From positions 310,001-374,000 of the forward strand of contig JAITYX010000003.1 in NCBI GenBank assembly GCA_021018815.1: a stretch of 64,000 bases of DNA, in the 5' to 3' direction. The position numbers were made by a program, and so were the translations under genes. Under the pieces are notes generated by a model. It did no database searches and was not told the DNA's origin. It saw only the letters and a program-made list of their open reading frames with translations. This stretch comes from Talinum fruticosum (Eukaryota; Streptophyta; Magnoliopsida; Caryophyllales; Talinaceae). Of this stretch, positions 11,795 to 24,649 are shown piece by piece. Every line of letters starts with the position of its first letter. The stretch's first letter is position 1.

Positions 11795-12782
11795 TGTCAA
11801 GTTTATACGTATTTTTAGTAGTTATTTAGTTTATATTATATAATTTATTTTATCTAATTTATCCTATTTTGTCTATTTATAGGTAATAATCGAATAAAGT
11901 GGAAAAGAAGAGAAAAGACGTTAAAAGTGGGTTTTTAGCTACCGACAAGCATCCTAGTAGATTGATAAGCACAACTCCTAAGATAGACGAGGCAATTAAA
12001 GATATCATAGAAATATCTAGGAAGGCGGAAACAAACATTCCTCTTCTAGATACCATGAAACGAGAACCTCGTTATGCTAAGTTCCTTAAAGATCTATTCA
12101 TGAACAAATTAAAATTGAAAAGGAACAAAAAGGTAAGTGTGGGGAAGAATATATCTGCTCTTTTCCACAAGAAATTTCCCACTAATTGCAAGTATGCAGG
12201 AGACCAGATTTGTTTAGTGTGGGAAATGCAACTGAATGATCCATGAGCTGCAAAGGTGTCGAGCCAAAGACGGTAAACAAAGGCGCTGGTTGGGAGGCAA
12301 CCCAACATTTTTAGGGAAGTTTATATTATCTCTATTATTTTTGCTTTTTATTTCATTTTGCATGCATTAAGGACAATGTATGATTTAAGTGTGGGGAGTG
12401 CATCCTGCATTTTAATTTTATGCATTTATTTTTATCTTATTTTTTTCAAAAAAGAAAATTAGTTCTTTCTTGTAAAGAAATGCATGAACATGAATATATG
12501 CTGGGTCAACTTGCTTAAAATTTTTCTGTTCATAGTTTTTCTTTCCCTTTGAAAGTGAGAAATATGAACATGTTAATTGTCATTCGAGTTGTTTGAGTTG
12601 ATCCTCATATATTTCCCCAATTTGTGACAATCATAATTTTTTCGCCAGATTGATCATGTTATATAATCGTGATAGAGGCAATAAATTAACTTAAACCACT
12701 CACCTAGACTACGGAACTTAGTAGATTGAATCATTGAAATTTTGAATTTTCTTGTTTTGCCTTTCAAAAAAAAAGAAAAACA

Positions 12783-12815
<33 letters not shown>

Positions 12816-13527
12816 AAAACAAAATGTTAGTCTACCAACATGGGTCGGAGTTGGTGGCTCGGCACCATTTCCCCTTAAGTTTAGGTCTCAAGTTGAGCCT
12901 TATGAATGGAGTAACCCATGCTAGGAGAGTCATGCTCGCTTTTGGCCGATCAATATCTCGAACCATACTAACGAAAAGAAAAAGAAAATAATAGAGTATT
13001 AACTCCAACACCTCTGTTTGGGTGAGTGGGAGACAGGGAGTGTTATATTTCTTAAACCCTATATGGGCCTCGAATATGTGCTTGAATGGAGTTATATTAT
13101 ATAATAAAAATAAAAAAATAAAAAAAAAGGAAGAAGTTTGCATAACAAGTTTATTATCGAATTTTAGTGAGTTATCTCGTCGATTCGATGTCTCTATAAC
13201 CATACTCGCAGCTTAATTTTTCCCATCCTAAAACATTTTAGACCTCTTGACCGGAATGGACATGCTTGAAAAAGATGGATAATTTTTTGATTGTTGCTTA
13301 ATTGAAAGAGATATTGTGAGTCCGATGAATAAACTCTCTGATGACAATAAAGTGTTTAGTTTTTTACTTGCTTGGGAAAGACAAATTTTCATCAAACTGT
13401 TTTGAAAAGCAAGGGAAACCTAGTGTATACTTTATGTTCTATGTATATCTTTATAAAAAAGCATATTATTAGATCGAGTCGTAGATTTCTTTGCATGAGG
13501 ACGTCCAAAGTCTAAGTGTGGGGGATT
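11795..13527 (+). repeat. Array unit 1 (1733 bp)
   Basis: The first 160 bp (11795-11954) are the start of an LTR. At 'GCATCC' they jump to gag C-terminal sequence (TAGTAGATTGATAAGC), followed by the same 3' UTR as unit 0. The LTR-gag junction is open in one frame from 11899 to the gag stop at 12246, but the first codon is GTG, not ATG. The unit carries the hairpin at 12289 and a CTCG-for-CTG variant near 13207. Confidence 0.85.
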
Positions 13528-14516
13528 TGTCAAGTTTATACGTATTTTTGGTAGTTATTTAGTTTATATTATATAGTTTATTTTATCTAATTTATCCTAT
13601 TTTGTCTATTTATAGGTAATAATCGAATAAAGTGGAAAAGAAGAGAAAAGACGTTAAAAGTGGGTTTTTAGCTATCGACAAGCATCCTAGTAGATTGATA
13701 AGCACGACTCCTAAGATAGACGAGGCAATTGAAGATATCATAGAAATATCTAGGAAGGCAGAAACAAATAGTCCTCTTCTAGATACCATGAAACGAGAAC
13801 CTCGTTATGCTAAGTTCCTTAAAGATCTATTCATGAATAAATTAAAATTGAAAAGGAACAAAAAGGTAAGTGTGGGGAAGAATATATCTGCTCTTTTCCA
13901 CAAGAAATTTCCCACTAATTGCAAGTATGCAGGAGACCAGATTTGTTTAGTGTGGGAATTGCAACTGAATGATCCATGAGCTGCAAAGTTGTCGAGCCAA
14001 AGACGGTAAACAAAGGCGCTGGTTGGGAGGCAACCCAACATTTTTTAGGGAAGTTTATATTATCTCTATTATTTTTGCTTTTTATTTCATTTTGCATGCA
14101 TTAGGGACAATGTATGATTTAAGTGTGGGGAGTACATGCTGCATTTTAATTTTATGCATTTATTTTTATCTTATTTTTTTAAAAAAAAATTAGTGTCTTT
14201 CTTGTAAAGAAATGCATGAACATGAATATATGCTAGGTCAACTTGCTTAAAATTTTTCTATTCATAGTTTTTCTTTCCCTTTGAAAGTGAGAAATTTGAA
14301 CATGTTAATTGTCATTCAGAGTTGTTTGAGTTGATCCTCATATATTTCCCCAATTTGTGACAATCATAATTTTTTACGTCAGATTGATCATGTTATATAA
14401 TCGTGATAGAGGCAATAAATTAACTTAAACCACTCACCTAGACTACGGAACTTAGTAGATTGAATCATTGAAATTTTGATTTTTCTTGTTTTGCCTTTCA
14501 AAAAAAAACAAAAACA

Positions 14517-14549
<33 letters not shown>

Positions 14550-15260
14550 AAAAAACAAAATTTTAGTCTACCAACATGGGTCGGAGTTGGTGGCTCGACA
14601 CCATTTCCCCTTAAGTTTAGGTCTCAAGTTGAGCCTTATGAATGGAGTAACCCATGCTGGGAGAGTCATGCTCCTTTTGGCCGATCAATTGCTCGAACCA
14701 TACTAACGAAAAGAAAAAGAAAATAATAGAGTATTAACTCCAACACCTCTGTTTGGGTGAGAGGGAGACAGGGAGTGTTATATTTCTAAAACCCTATATG
14801 GGCCTCGAATATGTGCTTGAATGGAGTTATATTATATAATAAAAATAAATCAATAAAAAAAAAGGAAGAAGTTTGTAGAACAAGTTTATTATCGAATTTT
14901 AGTGAGTTATCTGCGATTCGATGTCTCTATAACCATACTCGCAGACTTAATTTTTCCCATCCAAAAACATTTTAGACCTTTTGACCGGAATGTACATGTT
15001 TGAAAAAGATGGATAATTTTTTGATTGTTGCTTAATTGAAAGAGATATTGTGAGTCCGATGAATAAACTCTCCGATGACAATAAAGTGTTTAGTTTTTTA
15101 CTTGCTTGGGAAAGACAAATTTTCATCAAACTGTTTTGAAAAGCAAGGGAAACCTAGTGTATACTTTATGTTCTATGTATATCTTTATAAAAAGCATATT
15201 ATTAGATCGAGTCATAGATTTCTTTGCACGAGGACGTCCAAAGTCTAAGTATGGGGGATT
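13528..15260 (+). repeat. Array unit 2 (1733 bp)
   Basis: Same build as unit 1; the LTR-gag frame spans 13632-13979. Diagnostic variants in its last third ('aataaatcaataaa' at 14845, 'atccaaaaacatt' at 14960, terminal tract GTATGGGGG) recur in unit 4, not in units 1, 3, 5 or 6. Confidence 0.85.
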
Positions 15261-16983
15261 TGTCAAGTTTATACGTATTTTTAGTAGTTATTTAGTTTAT
15301 ATTATATAGTTTATTTTATCTAATTTATCCTATTTTGTCTATTTATAGGTAATAATCGAATAAAGTGGAAAAGAAGAGAAAAGACGTTAAAAGTGGGTTT
15401 TTAGCTACCGACAAGCATCCTAGTAGATTGATAAGCACGACTCCTAAGATAGACGAGGCAATTGAAGATATCATAGAAATATCTAGGAAGGCGGAAACAA
15501 ACAGTCCTCTTCTAGATACCATGAAACGAGAACCTCGTTATGCTAAGTTCCTTAACGATCTATTCATGAATAAATTAAAATTGAAAAGGAACAAAAAGGT
15601 AAGTGTGGGGAAGAATATATCTGCTCTTTTCCACAAGAAATTTCCCACTAATTGCAAGTATACAGGAGACCGGATTTGTTTAGTATGGGAAATACAACCG
15701 AATGATCCATGAGCTGCAAAGTTGTCGAGCCAAAGACGGTAAACAAAGGCGCTGGTTGGGAGGCAACCCAACATTTTTAGGGAAGTTTATATTATCTCTA
15801 TTATTTTTACTTTTTATTTCATTTTGCATGCATTAGGGACAATGTATGATTTAAGTGTGGGGAGTACATCGTGCATTTTAATTTTATGCATTTATTTTTA
15901 TCTTATTTTTTTAAAAAAAAATTAGTGTCTTTCTTGTAAAGAAATGCATGAACATGAATATATGCTAGGTCAACTTGCTTAAAATTTTTCTATTCATAGT
16001 TTTTCTTTCCCTTTGAAAGTGAGAAATTTGAACATGTTAATTGTCATTCGGAGTTGTTTGAGTTGATCCTCATATATTTCCCCAATTTGTGACAATCATA
16101 ATTTTTTCGCCAGATTGATCATGTTATATAATCATGATAGAGGCAATAAATGAACTTAAACCACTCACCTAGACTACGGAACTTAGTAGATTGAATCATT
16201 GAAATTTTGATTTTTCTTGTTTTGCCTTTTAAAAAAGACAAAAACAAAAACAAAAACAAAAACAAAACAAAAAAAAAAAAAAATATTAGTCTACCAACAT
16301 GGGTCGGAGTTGGTGGCTCGGCACCATTTCCCCTTAAGTTTAGGTCTCAAGTTGAGCCTTATGAATGGAGTAACCCATGCTGGGAGAGTCATGCTCCTTT
16401 TGGCCGATCAATTGCTCGAACCATACTAACGAAAAGAAAAAGAAAATAATAGAGTATTAACTCCAACACCTCTGTTTGGGTGAGTGGGAGACAGGAGTGT
16501 AATATTTCTAAAACCCTATATGGGCCTCGAATATGTGCTTGAATGGAGTTATATTATATAATAAAAATAAATAAATAAAAAAAAAGGAAGAAGTTTGTAG
16601 AACAAGTTTATTATCGAATTTTAGTGAGTTATCTCGCTGATTCGGTGTCTCTATAACCATACTGCAGACTTAATTTTTCCCATCCTAAAACATTTTAGAC
16701 CTTTTGACCGGAATGTACATGTTTGAAAAAGATGGATAATTTTTGATTGTTGCTTAATTGAAAGAGATATTGTGAGTCCGATGAATAAACTCTCCGATGA
16801 CAATAAAGTGTTTAGTTTTTTACTTGCTTGGGAAAGACAAATTTTCATCAAACTGTTTTGAAAAGCAAGGGAAACCTAGTGTATACTTTATGTTCTATGT
16901 ATATCTTTATAAAAAAGCATATTATTAGATCGAGTCGTAGATTTCTTTGCACGAGGACGTCCAAAGTCTAAGTGTGGGGGATT
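15261..16983 (+). repeat. Array unit 3 (1723 bp)
   Basis: Same build; the LTR-gag frame spans 15365-15712. It shares with unit 5 the variant 'aatcatgatagaggcaata' (16130), an identical A-rich tract beginning TTTTAAAAAAGAC (16227) and the 'attcggtgtct' variant, so units 3 and 5 are recent duplicates. Confidence 0.85.
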
Positions 16984-17970
16984 TGTCAAGTTTATACGTA
17001 TTTTTAGTAGTTATTTAGTTTATATTATATAGTTTATTTTATCTAATTTATCCTATTTTGTCTATTTATAGGTAATAATCGAATAAAGTGGGAAAGAAGA
17101 GAAAAGACGTTAAAAGTGGGTTTTTAGCTACCGACAAGCATCCTAGTAGATTGATAAGCACGACTCCTAAGATAGACGAGGCAATTGAAGATATCATAGA
17201 AATATCTAGGAAGGCGGAAACAAACATTCCTCTTCTAGATACCATGAAACGAGAACCTCGTTATGCTAAGTTCCTTAACGATCTATTCATGAATAAATTA
17301 AAATTGAAAAGGAACAAAAAGGTAAGTGTGGGGAAGAATATATCTCGCTCTTCTCCACAAGAAATTTCCCACTAATTGCAAGTATACAGGAGACCAGATT
17401 TGTTTAGTATGGGAAATGCAACCGAATGATCCATGAGCTGCAAAGTTGTCGAGCCAAAGACGGTAAACAAAGGCGCTGGTTGGGAGGCAACCCAACATTT
17501 TTTAGGGAAGTTTATATTATCTCTATTATTTTTACTTTTTATTTCATTTTGCATGCATTAGGGACAATGTATGATTTAAGTGTGGGGAGTACATCGTGCA
17601 TTTTAATTTTATGCATTTATTTTTATCTTATTTTTTTAAAAAAAATTAGTGTCTTTCTTGTAAAGAAATGCATGAACATGAATATATGCTAGGTCAACTT
17701 GCTTAAAATTTTTCTATTCATAGTTTTTCTTTCCCTTTGAAAGTGAGAAATTTGAACATGTTAATTGTCATTCAGAGTTGTTTGAGTTGATCCTCATATA
17801 TTTCCCCAATTTGTGACAATCATAATTTTTTCGCCAGATTGATCATGTTATATAATCGTGATAGAGGCAATAAATTAACTTAAACCACTCACCTAGACTA
17901 CGGAACTTAGTAGATTGAATCATTGAAATTTTGATTTTTCTTGTTTTGCCTTTTAAAAAAGACAAAAACA

Positions 17971-18001
<31 letters not shown>

Positions 18002-18713
18002 CAAAAAAAATTTTAGTCTACCAACATGGGTCGGAGTTGGTGGCTCGGCACCATTTCCCTTAAGTTTAGGTCTCAAGTTGAGCCTTATGAATGGAGTAAC
18101 CCATGCTGGGAGAGTCATGCTCCTTTTGGCCGATCAATTGCTCGAACCATACTAACGAAAAGAAAAAGAAAATAATAGAGTATTAACTCCAACACCTCTC
18201 GTTTGGGTGAGTGGGAGACGAGGGAGTGTTATATTTCTAAAACCCTATATGGGCCTCGAATATGTGCTTGAATGGAGTTATATTATATAATAAAAATAAA
18301 TCAATAAAAAAAAAGGAAGAAGTTTGTAGAACAAGTTTATTATCGAATTTTAGTGAGTTATCTCGCTGATTCAGTGTCTCTATAACCATACTGCAGCCTT
18401 AATTTTTCCCATCCAAAAACATTTTAGACCTTTTGACCGGAATGTACATGTTTGAAAAAGATGGATAATTTTTTGATTGTTGCTTAATTGAAAGAGATAT
18501 TGTGAGTCCGATGAATAAACTCTCCGATGACAATAAAGTGTTTAGTTTTTTACTTGCTTGGGAAAGACAAATTTTCATCAAACTGTTTTGAAAAGCAAGG
18601 GAAACCTAGTGTATACTTTATGTTCTATGTATATCTTTATAAAAAAGCATATTATTAGATCGAGTCATAGATTTCTTTGCACGAGGACGTCCAAAGTCTA
18701 AGTATGGGGGATT
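16984..18713 (+). repeat. Array unit 4 (1730 bp)
   Basis: Same build. The LTR-gag frame starting at 17088 is broken at 17344-17347, where CTCG replaces the CTG seen in all other units. Two further such differences occur at 18198 (CTCG) and 18219 (CGAG). The start variant GTGGGAAAG is shared only with unit 6. Confidence 0.85.
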
Positions 18714-20439
18714 TGTCAAGTTTATACGTATTTTTAGTAGTTATTTAGTTTATATTATATAGTTTATTTTATCTAATTTATCCTATTTTGTCTATTTATA
18801 GGTAATAATCGAATAAAGTGGAAAAGAAGAGAAAAGACGTTAAAAGTGGGTTTTTAGCTACCGACAAGCATCCTAGTAGATTGATAAGCACGACTCCTAA
18901 GATAGACGAGGCAATTGAAGATATCATAGAAATATCTAGGAAGGCGAAACAAACAAGTCCTCTTCTAGATACCATGAAACGAGAACCTCGTTATGCTAAG
19001 TTCCTTAACGATCTATTCATGAATAAATTAAAATTGAAAAGGAACAAAAAGGTAAGTGTGGGGAAGAATATATCTGCTCTTTTCCACAAGAAATTTCCCA
19101 CTAATTGCAAGTATACAGGAGACCAGATTTGTTTAGTATGGGAAATACAACCGAATGATCCATGAGCTGCAAAGTTGTCGAGCCAAAGACGGTAAACAAA
19201 GGCGCTGGTTGGGAGGCAACCCAACATTTTTTAGGGAAGTTTATATTATCTCTATTATTTTTACTTTTTATTTCATTTTGCATGCATTAGGGACAATGTA
19301 TGATTTAAGTGTGGGGAGTACATCGTGCATTTTAATTTTATGCATTTATTTTTATCTTATTTTTTTAAAAAAAAATTAGTGTCTTTCTTGTAAAGAAATG
19401 CATGAACATGAATATATGCTAGGTCAACTTGCTTAAAATTTTTCTATTCATAGTTTTTCTTTCCCTTTGAAAGTGAGAAATTTGAACATGTTAATTGTCA
19501 TTCGAGTTGTTTGAGTTGATCCTCATATATTTCCCCAATTTGTGACAATCATAATTTTTTCGCCAGATTGATCATGTTATATAATCATGATAGAGGCAAT
19601 AAATGAACTTAAACCACTCACCTAGACTACGTGAACTTAGTAGATTGAATCATTGAAATTTTGATTTTTCTTGTTTTGCCTTTTAAAAAAGACAAAAACA
19701 AAAACAAAAACAAAAACAAAACAAAAAAAAAAAAAAATATTAGTCTACCAACATGGGTCGGAGTTGGTGGTCGGCACCATTTCCCCTTAAGTTTAGGTCT
19801 CAAGTTGAGCCTTATGAATGGAGTAACCCATGCTGGGAGAGTCATGCTCCTTTTGGCCGATCAATTGCTCGAACCATACTAACGAAAAGAAAAAGAAAAT
19901 AATAGAGTATTAACTCCAACACCTCTCGTTTGGGTGAGTGGGAGACAGGGAGTGTAATATTTCTAAAACCCTATATGGGCCTCGAATATGTGCTTGAATG
20001 GAGTTATATTATATAATAAAAATAAATAAATAAAAAAAAAGGAAGAAGTTTGTAGAACAAGTTTATTATCGAATTTTAGTGAGTTATCTCGCTGATTCGG
20101 TGTCTCTATAACCATACTGCAGACTTAATTTTTCCCATCCTAAAACATTTTAGACCTTTTGACCGGAATGTACATGTTTGAAAAAGATGGATAATTTTTT
20201 GATTGTTGCTTAATTGAAAGAGATATTGTGAGTCCGATGAATAAACTCTCCGATGACAATAAAGTGTTTAGTTTTTTACTTGCTTGGGAAAGACAAATTT
20301 TCATCAAACTGTTTTGAAAAGCAAGGGAAACCTAGTGTATACTTTATGTTCTATGTATATCTTTATAAAAAAGCATATTATTAGATCGAGTCGTAGATTT
20401 CTTTGCACGAGGACGTCCAAAGTCTAAGTGTGGGGGATT
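18714..20439 (+). repeat. Array unit 5 (1726 bp)
   Basis: Same build; near-duplicate of unit 3. The LTR-gag frame spans 18818-19165, with a local 'AKQTSP' in place of 'AETNSP' caused by two compensating indels near 18945-18955. Confidence 0.85.
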
Positions 20440-22167
20440 TGTCAAGTTTATACGTATTTTTAGTAGTTATTTAGTTTATATTATATAGTTTATTTTATCT
20501 AATTTATCCTATTTTGTCTATTTATAGGTAATAATCGAATAAAGTGGGAAAGAAGAGAAAAGACGTTAAAAGTGGGTTTTTAGCTACCGACAAGCATCCT
20601 AGTAGATTGATAAGCACGACTCCTAAGATAGACGAGGCAATTGAAGATATCATAGAAATATCTAGGAAGGCGAAAACAAACAGTCCTCTTCTAGATACCA
20701 TGAAACGAGAACCTCGTTATGCTAAGTTCCTTAACGATCTATTCATGAATAAATTAAAATTGAAAAGGAACAAAAAGGTAAGTGTGGGGAAGAATATATC
20801 TGCTCTTCTCCACAAGAAATTTCCCACTAATTGCAAGTATACAGGAGACCAGATTTGTTTAGTATGGGAAATGCAACTGAATGATCCATGAGCTGCAAAG
20901 TTGTCGAGCCAAAGACGGTAAACAAAGGCGCTGGTTGGGAGGCAACCCAACATTTTTTAGGGAAGTTTATATTATCTCTATTATTTTCGTGTTTTATTTC
21001 ATTTTGCATGCATTAGGGACAATGTATGATTTAAGTGTGGGGAGTGCATCCTGCATTTTAATTTTATGCATTTATTTTTATCTTATTTTTTTGAAAAAAA
21101 AATTAGTGTCTTTCTTGTAAAGAAATGCATGAACATGAATATATGCTAGGTCAACTTGCTTAAAATTTTTCTCTTCATAGTTTTTCTTTCCCTTTGAAGT
21201 GAGAAATTTGAACATGTTAATTGTCATTCAGAGTTGTTTGAGTTGATCCTCATATATTTCCGCAATTTGTGACAATCATAATTTTTTCGTCAGATTGATC
21301 ATGTTATATAATCGTGATAGAGGCAATAAATTAACTTAAACCACTCACCTAGACTACTGAACTTAGTAGATGGACTCATTGAAATTTTGATTTTTCTTGT
21401 TTTGCCTTTCAAAAAAACAAAAAAGAAAAGAAAAAGAAAAACAAAACAAAACAAAAAAAAACAAAATGTTAGTCTACCAACATGGGTCGGAGTTGGTGGC
21501 TCGGCACCATTTCCCTTAAGTTTAGGTCTCAAGTTGAGCCTTATGAATGGAGTAACCCATGCTGGGAGAGTCATGCTCCTTTTGGCCGATCAATTGCTCG
21601 AACCATACTAACGAAAAGAAAAAGAAAATAATAGAGTATTAACTCCAACACCTCTGTTTGGGTGAGTGGGAGACAGGGAGTGTTATATTTCTAAAACCCT
21701 ATATGGGCCTCGAATATGTGCTTGAATGGAGTTATATTATATAATAAAAATAAATAAATAAAAAAAAAGGAAGAAGTTTGTAGAACAAGTTTATTATCGA
21801 ATTTTATTGAGTTATCTGCTAATTCGAGTGTCTTTATAACCATACTGCAGACTTAATTTTTCCCATCCTAAAACATTTTAGACCTCTTGACCGGAATGTA
21901 CATGTTTGAAAAAGATGGATAATTTTTTGATTGTTGCTTAATTGAAAGAGATATTGTGAGGGAGATGAATAAACTCTCCGATGATTATAAAATGTTTAGT
22001 TTTTCGCTTATTTGGGAAAGAAAAATTTTCATCAAACTATTTCTGAAAGCAAGGGAAACCTAGTGTATACTTTATGTTTTATGTATATCTTTATAAGAAA
22101 GCGTATTATTAGATCGAGTCTTATATTTCTTTGCACGAGGACGTCCAAAGTCTAAGTGTGGGGGATT
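20440..22167 (+). repeat. Array unit 6 (1728 bp), joined to the true 3' LTR
   Basis: Same build; the LTR-gag frame spans 20544-20891. The 3' UTR half is the most divergent of the array (A-rich tract with AAAAGAAAAG at 21420) and resembles neither unit 3 nor unit 5. It ends in the polypurine tract at 22157-22167, followed by a full LTR start TGTTAAG instead of the array-specific TGTCAAG. Confidence 0.85.
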
Positions 22168-24386
22168 TGTTAAGTCGTATTTTATACACATTTTTAGTAG
22201 TTATTTAGTTTATATTATATACATTATTTTATCTAATTTATCCTATTTTGTCTATTTATAGGTAATTATCGAATAAAGTGGGGAAGAGAAGAAAAATCGT
22301 TAAAAGTGAATTTTTAGTTACGAACAATGATCCAAGAAAATATATGAAGTTGGTCCATAAATATAATATGTCATAAAATATTTATTTTATGATATTATAT
22401 TTTATGAAATCCTAATTGGAAGAGAAAAGGAAACTTAGAAGAGAAGAAAGAGGAATAACCCTAGCGCCTTCACCATATATATACTACTTGTAATCATCAT
22501 GAAAGAGAAGCCCGGGAGGAGTCCCACTCAGCTCTTGCTGGCTGCCCCTCTTGGCTGGCTGTTGTCCACAACTCCCCTTGCTGCTCATCACGTATGGTTG
22601 CTGCCTACAGCCCTTCAACGCCAATCCTCATCTCACGCCTTCCCTCTTCTCGTTGCCTTTCAATGGTTCTCCGCTGCTGCCATCACCTTACTTCTATTCA
22701 CTACCCATCTTCTCTTGCTGCCACCTCCTACTTGCTTAATCACCCACCATCTCATAATCATCTTCATCATCTTCATCATTAACTCTCCTCATCACAATCT
22801 TGATCATCACCAGGGCAAGTAATATGATGGTAGTAATTTTATTATTGTAATTTTTATTTTAAAGACTCTATTTTATTGTTAGATTAATATTAAAGATGCT
22901 AGTTTTATTTCGTTTATATGTTTTAAATTACATTATGTTTGAGTAGTTTTTCATACTTAGTATAATCTACTTCAAAATTATGTTAAATTATTTAATTTGA
23001 AACAAAGTTTTGATATTTATTGTCTTATTGATTCGATCCATGATTATATGATAAGTTGTGTTTAATGTTTATGATTTTATGTCTAATTAATTAGAGTGCA
23101 CACTAGTTAATTCTATACAAATTCATATGATAGTTTAAAGGGTTTAAGTACGTAACCGCTTAATCTTTTAGACATAAGTATCACCCTAGTTAATCATGGA
23201 TGACTCATACCCATCTCTTTTAATTAGGAAATTATCATAGATCCTTCTTAAATCAATTTGGTAGTAGATTGGTTATTAGGTGCTAGATGATGTTTTTCTA
23301 ATACTTAATGCTCTAATTTGATTAAATTCTAGTGCTAGTGCTAGGGTCATCAATATTAGTAGGGTTTATATTATGGCTAGGCCTAAGTAAACTAATAACT
23401 AAGGAAAATCGGGAAGATCCGCTAGTGGTTGTCTTCTACAGTTTAGCTTATGGGTAGATCAATTTGTGTGTTAATGATAAATAATAATTTTCATGGTGGA
23501 TATAGATTATACTAAGTGTTTTTATAAATTTGATATCTTTGATAATTGCTTGCTTGCTTTTTAGTTATTTTCTTTAGTTTGGCAATTTTTATTTACAAAG
23601 TTGTAGTCTTTTATTATCAATTCCATTAACCCCCTTAAAGATCAGTATTTTAGGTTAGTTTTAGTAATTTTAATTTAATTTTATTTTGAGTCTTTATATA
23701 TTTTAATTTTCAGATTATTTTTCTATCGGCTTTTATTATTTTTGAGTCGGTTTGTTAGCAATTAGTTTAAAAATAGTTTCTTTTCTTATTTTTTGTTTTT
23801 CATTTTCTTTTAGGGTTTAGATAGAGTCCTAATTTGCTGTGATTAAATTTTAGAATTTTTGGAATTAATTTGATATGTTTTCAGATTTAATTCTTGAATT
23901 TAATTACTGCAGGTTTTTAATAAAATAAATTCGTAAATTAGATTTTAAATTTTGTTTTTATATTTTTATGGTTTGATTAGGTTTAGAAAATTAGTATTAT
24001 TATTCTGGATAATTTTAGTATTTATTTTCGTAATTATTTTAGTGTAGAATTTTACTTATTTAATTTTCTGTTTTAGAATTTGTTTATTTTCTGCTCTAGT
24101 TTTCTGTTTTAATAATTCTAAAAAAATATACAAAAATATTTCTGGATTATTGTAGTTTTATTATTCTGTATAAATTATTTATTTAGTTGTTAGATAATTT
24201 TATTTTAATTTTAGTTATTGATTTTAATTTATATTTTCTGTTTTGTTGTTAAGAGTAGTAAATTTAATTAAAACTTGCATGTTATTATATCTTTCCTCGT
24301 GGATTCGATCCCTACTTCCGTATGCTATATTATTTTGTTATAAGCCTAAGTAGTGGTTTAATTTGTAGCTGTACTACAAGCTAACA
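22168..24386 (+). repeat. 3' LTR of element A (2219 bp)
   Basis: It runs from TGTTAAG (22168) to GCTAACA (24386). It has a TATA box at 22476-22483 and a GC-rich leader with an open frame (22499-22822) starting at about the expected transcript start. A long AT-rich downstream part resembles the LTRs of element B. The leader segment differs almost completely from that of B although both sides of it align, so the two elements belong to different subfamilies. Confidence 0.9.
22476..22483 (+). promoter_or_regulatory. TATA box of element A 3' LTR
   Basis: TATATATA, 308 bp into the LTR. The position matches the TATA boxes at 53064 and 58374 in element B. Being in the 3' LTR, it would drive transcription outward into the PMD locus. 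Confidence 0.7.
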
Positions 24387-24649
24387 ATTCCCAAGAAATT
24401 GGAAAAGGAGTAAGAGTGTTGTGGTCTTTATTTTTGTTGTATGCTAAAATACCTTTCTTGACATGATGAAATTAGAGTACGACTGCAAACAATCTTAGAG
24501 GATGTCTATCGGATTCTAATATGCCCTCCGAGCTTTAAGAGACTTGTTTACTAATCGTGCATTCCTATTATTTTGAGTAAGTCCATTTAGTTGAAATGCT
24601 AACTCTTGAGTTCTTAGTCTATGTGCTAATCACTCTTTTTTCTTCTTAG
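24387..24649 (+). other. PMD-locus intron, copy 1 (right of element A)
   Basis: This aligns with 60341-60576 of copy 2, including 'gttgtatgctaaaat' and the acceptor-like end 'TTCTTAG'. No coding frame. Confidence 0.5.

Larger units (their letters stand above)
14800..20900 (+). repeat. Higher-order repeat: duplicated two-unit block, offset about 3.45 kb
   Basis: From about 14.8 kb to about 17.4 kb, diagnostic variants recur about 3451-3456 bp downstream (end of unit 2 with end of unit 4, all of unit 3 with unit 5, start of unit 4 with start of unit 6). This shows a secondary tandem duplication of a dimer, the normal way satellite arrays expand by unequal exchange. Confidence 0.75.
7074..24386 (+). 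mobile_element. TR-GAG element A (gag-only Ty3) with internal tandem array
   Basis: The order is a truncated 5' LTR, tRNA-Asp-type primer site, broken gag, seven copies of the gag-C-terminus/3'-UTR segment, and a complete 3' LTR (22168-24386). No protease, reverse transcriptase, RNase H or integrase motif occurs anywhere inside. It therefore matches the published TR-GAG class of non-autonomous LTR elements that keep only gag and need an autonomous partner for pol. It is closely related to element B (52755-60280). It sits in the PMD locus of Tat-like copy 1; the right flank (24387) aligns with 60341 in copy 2. No target duplication can be checked because the left end is deleted. Confidence 0.85.

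Noticed and set aside
12072..20953. Repeated minus-strand frames of about 78 codons in each array unit
   Set aside because: They are the antisense of the gag C-terminus and hairpin region and have no conserved start context or domain.
11018..21611. Repeated frames with Lys/Gln-rich starts in each unit
   Set aside because: They read through the (CAAAAA)n tract; length and phase change between units, so not coding.
10231..22167. Array considered as a CRISPR or a tandem gene cluster
   Set aside because: Units are 1.7 kb with no spacers and only a gag fragment; it is a retrotransposon-derived tandem repeat.
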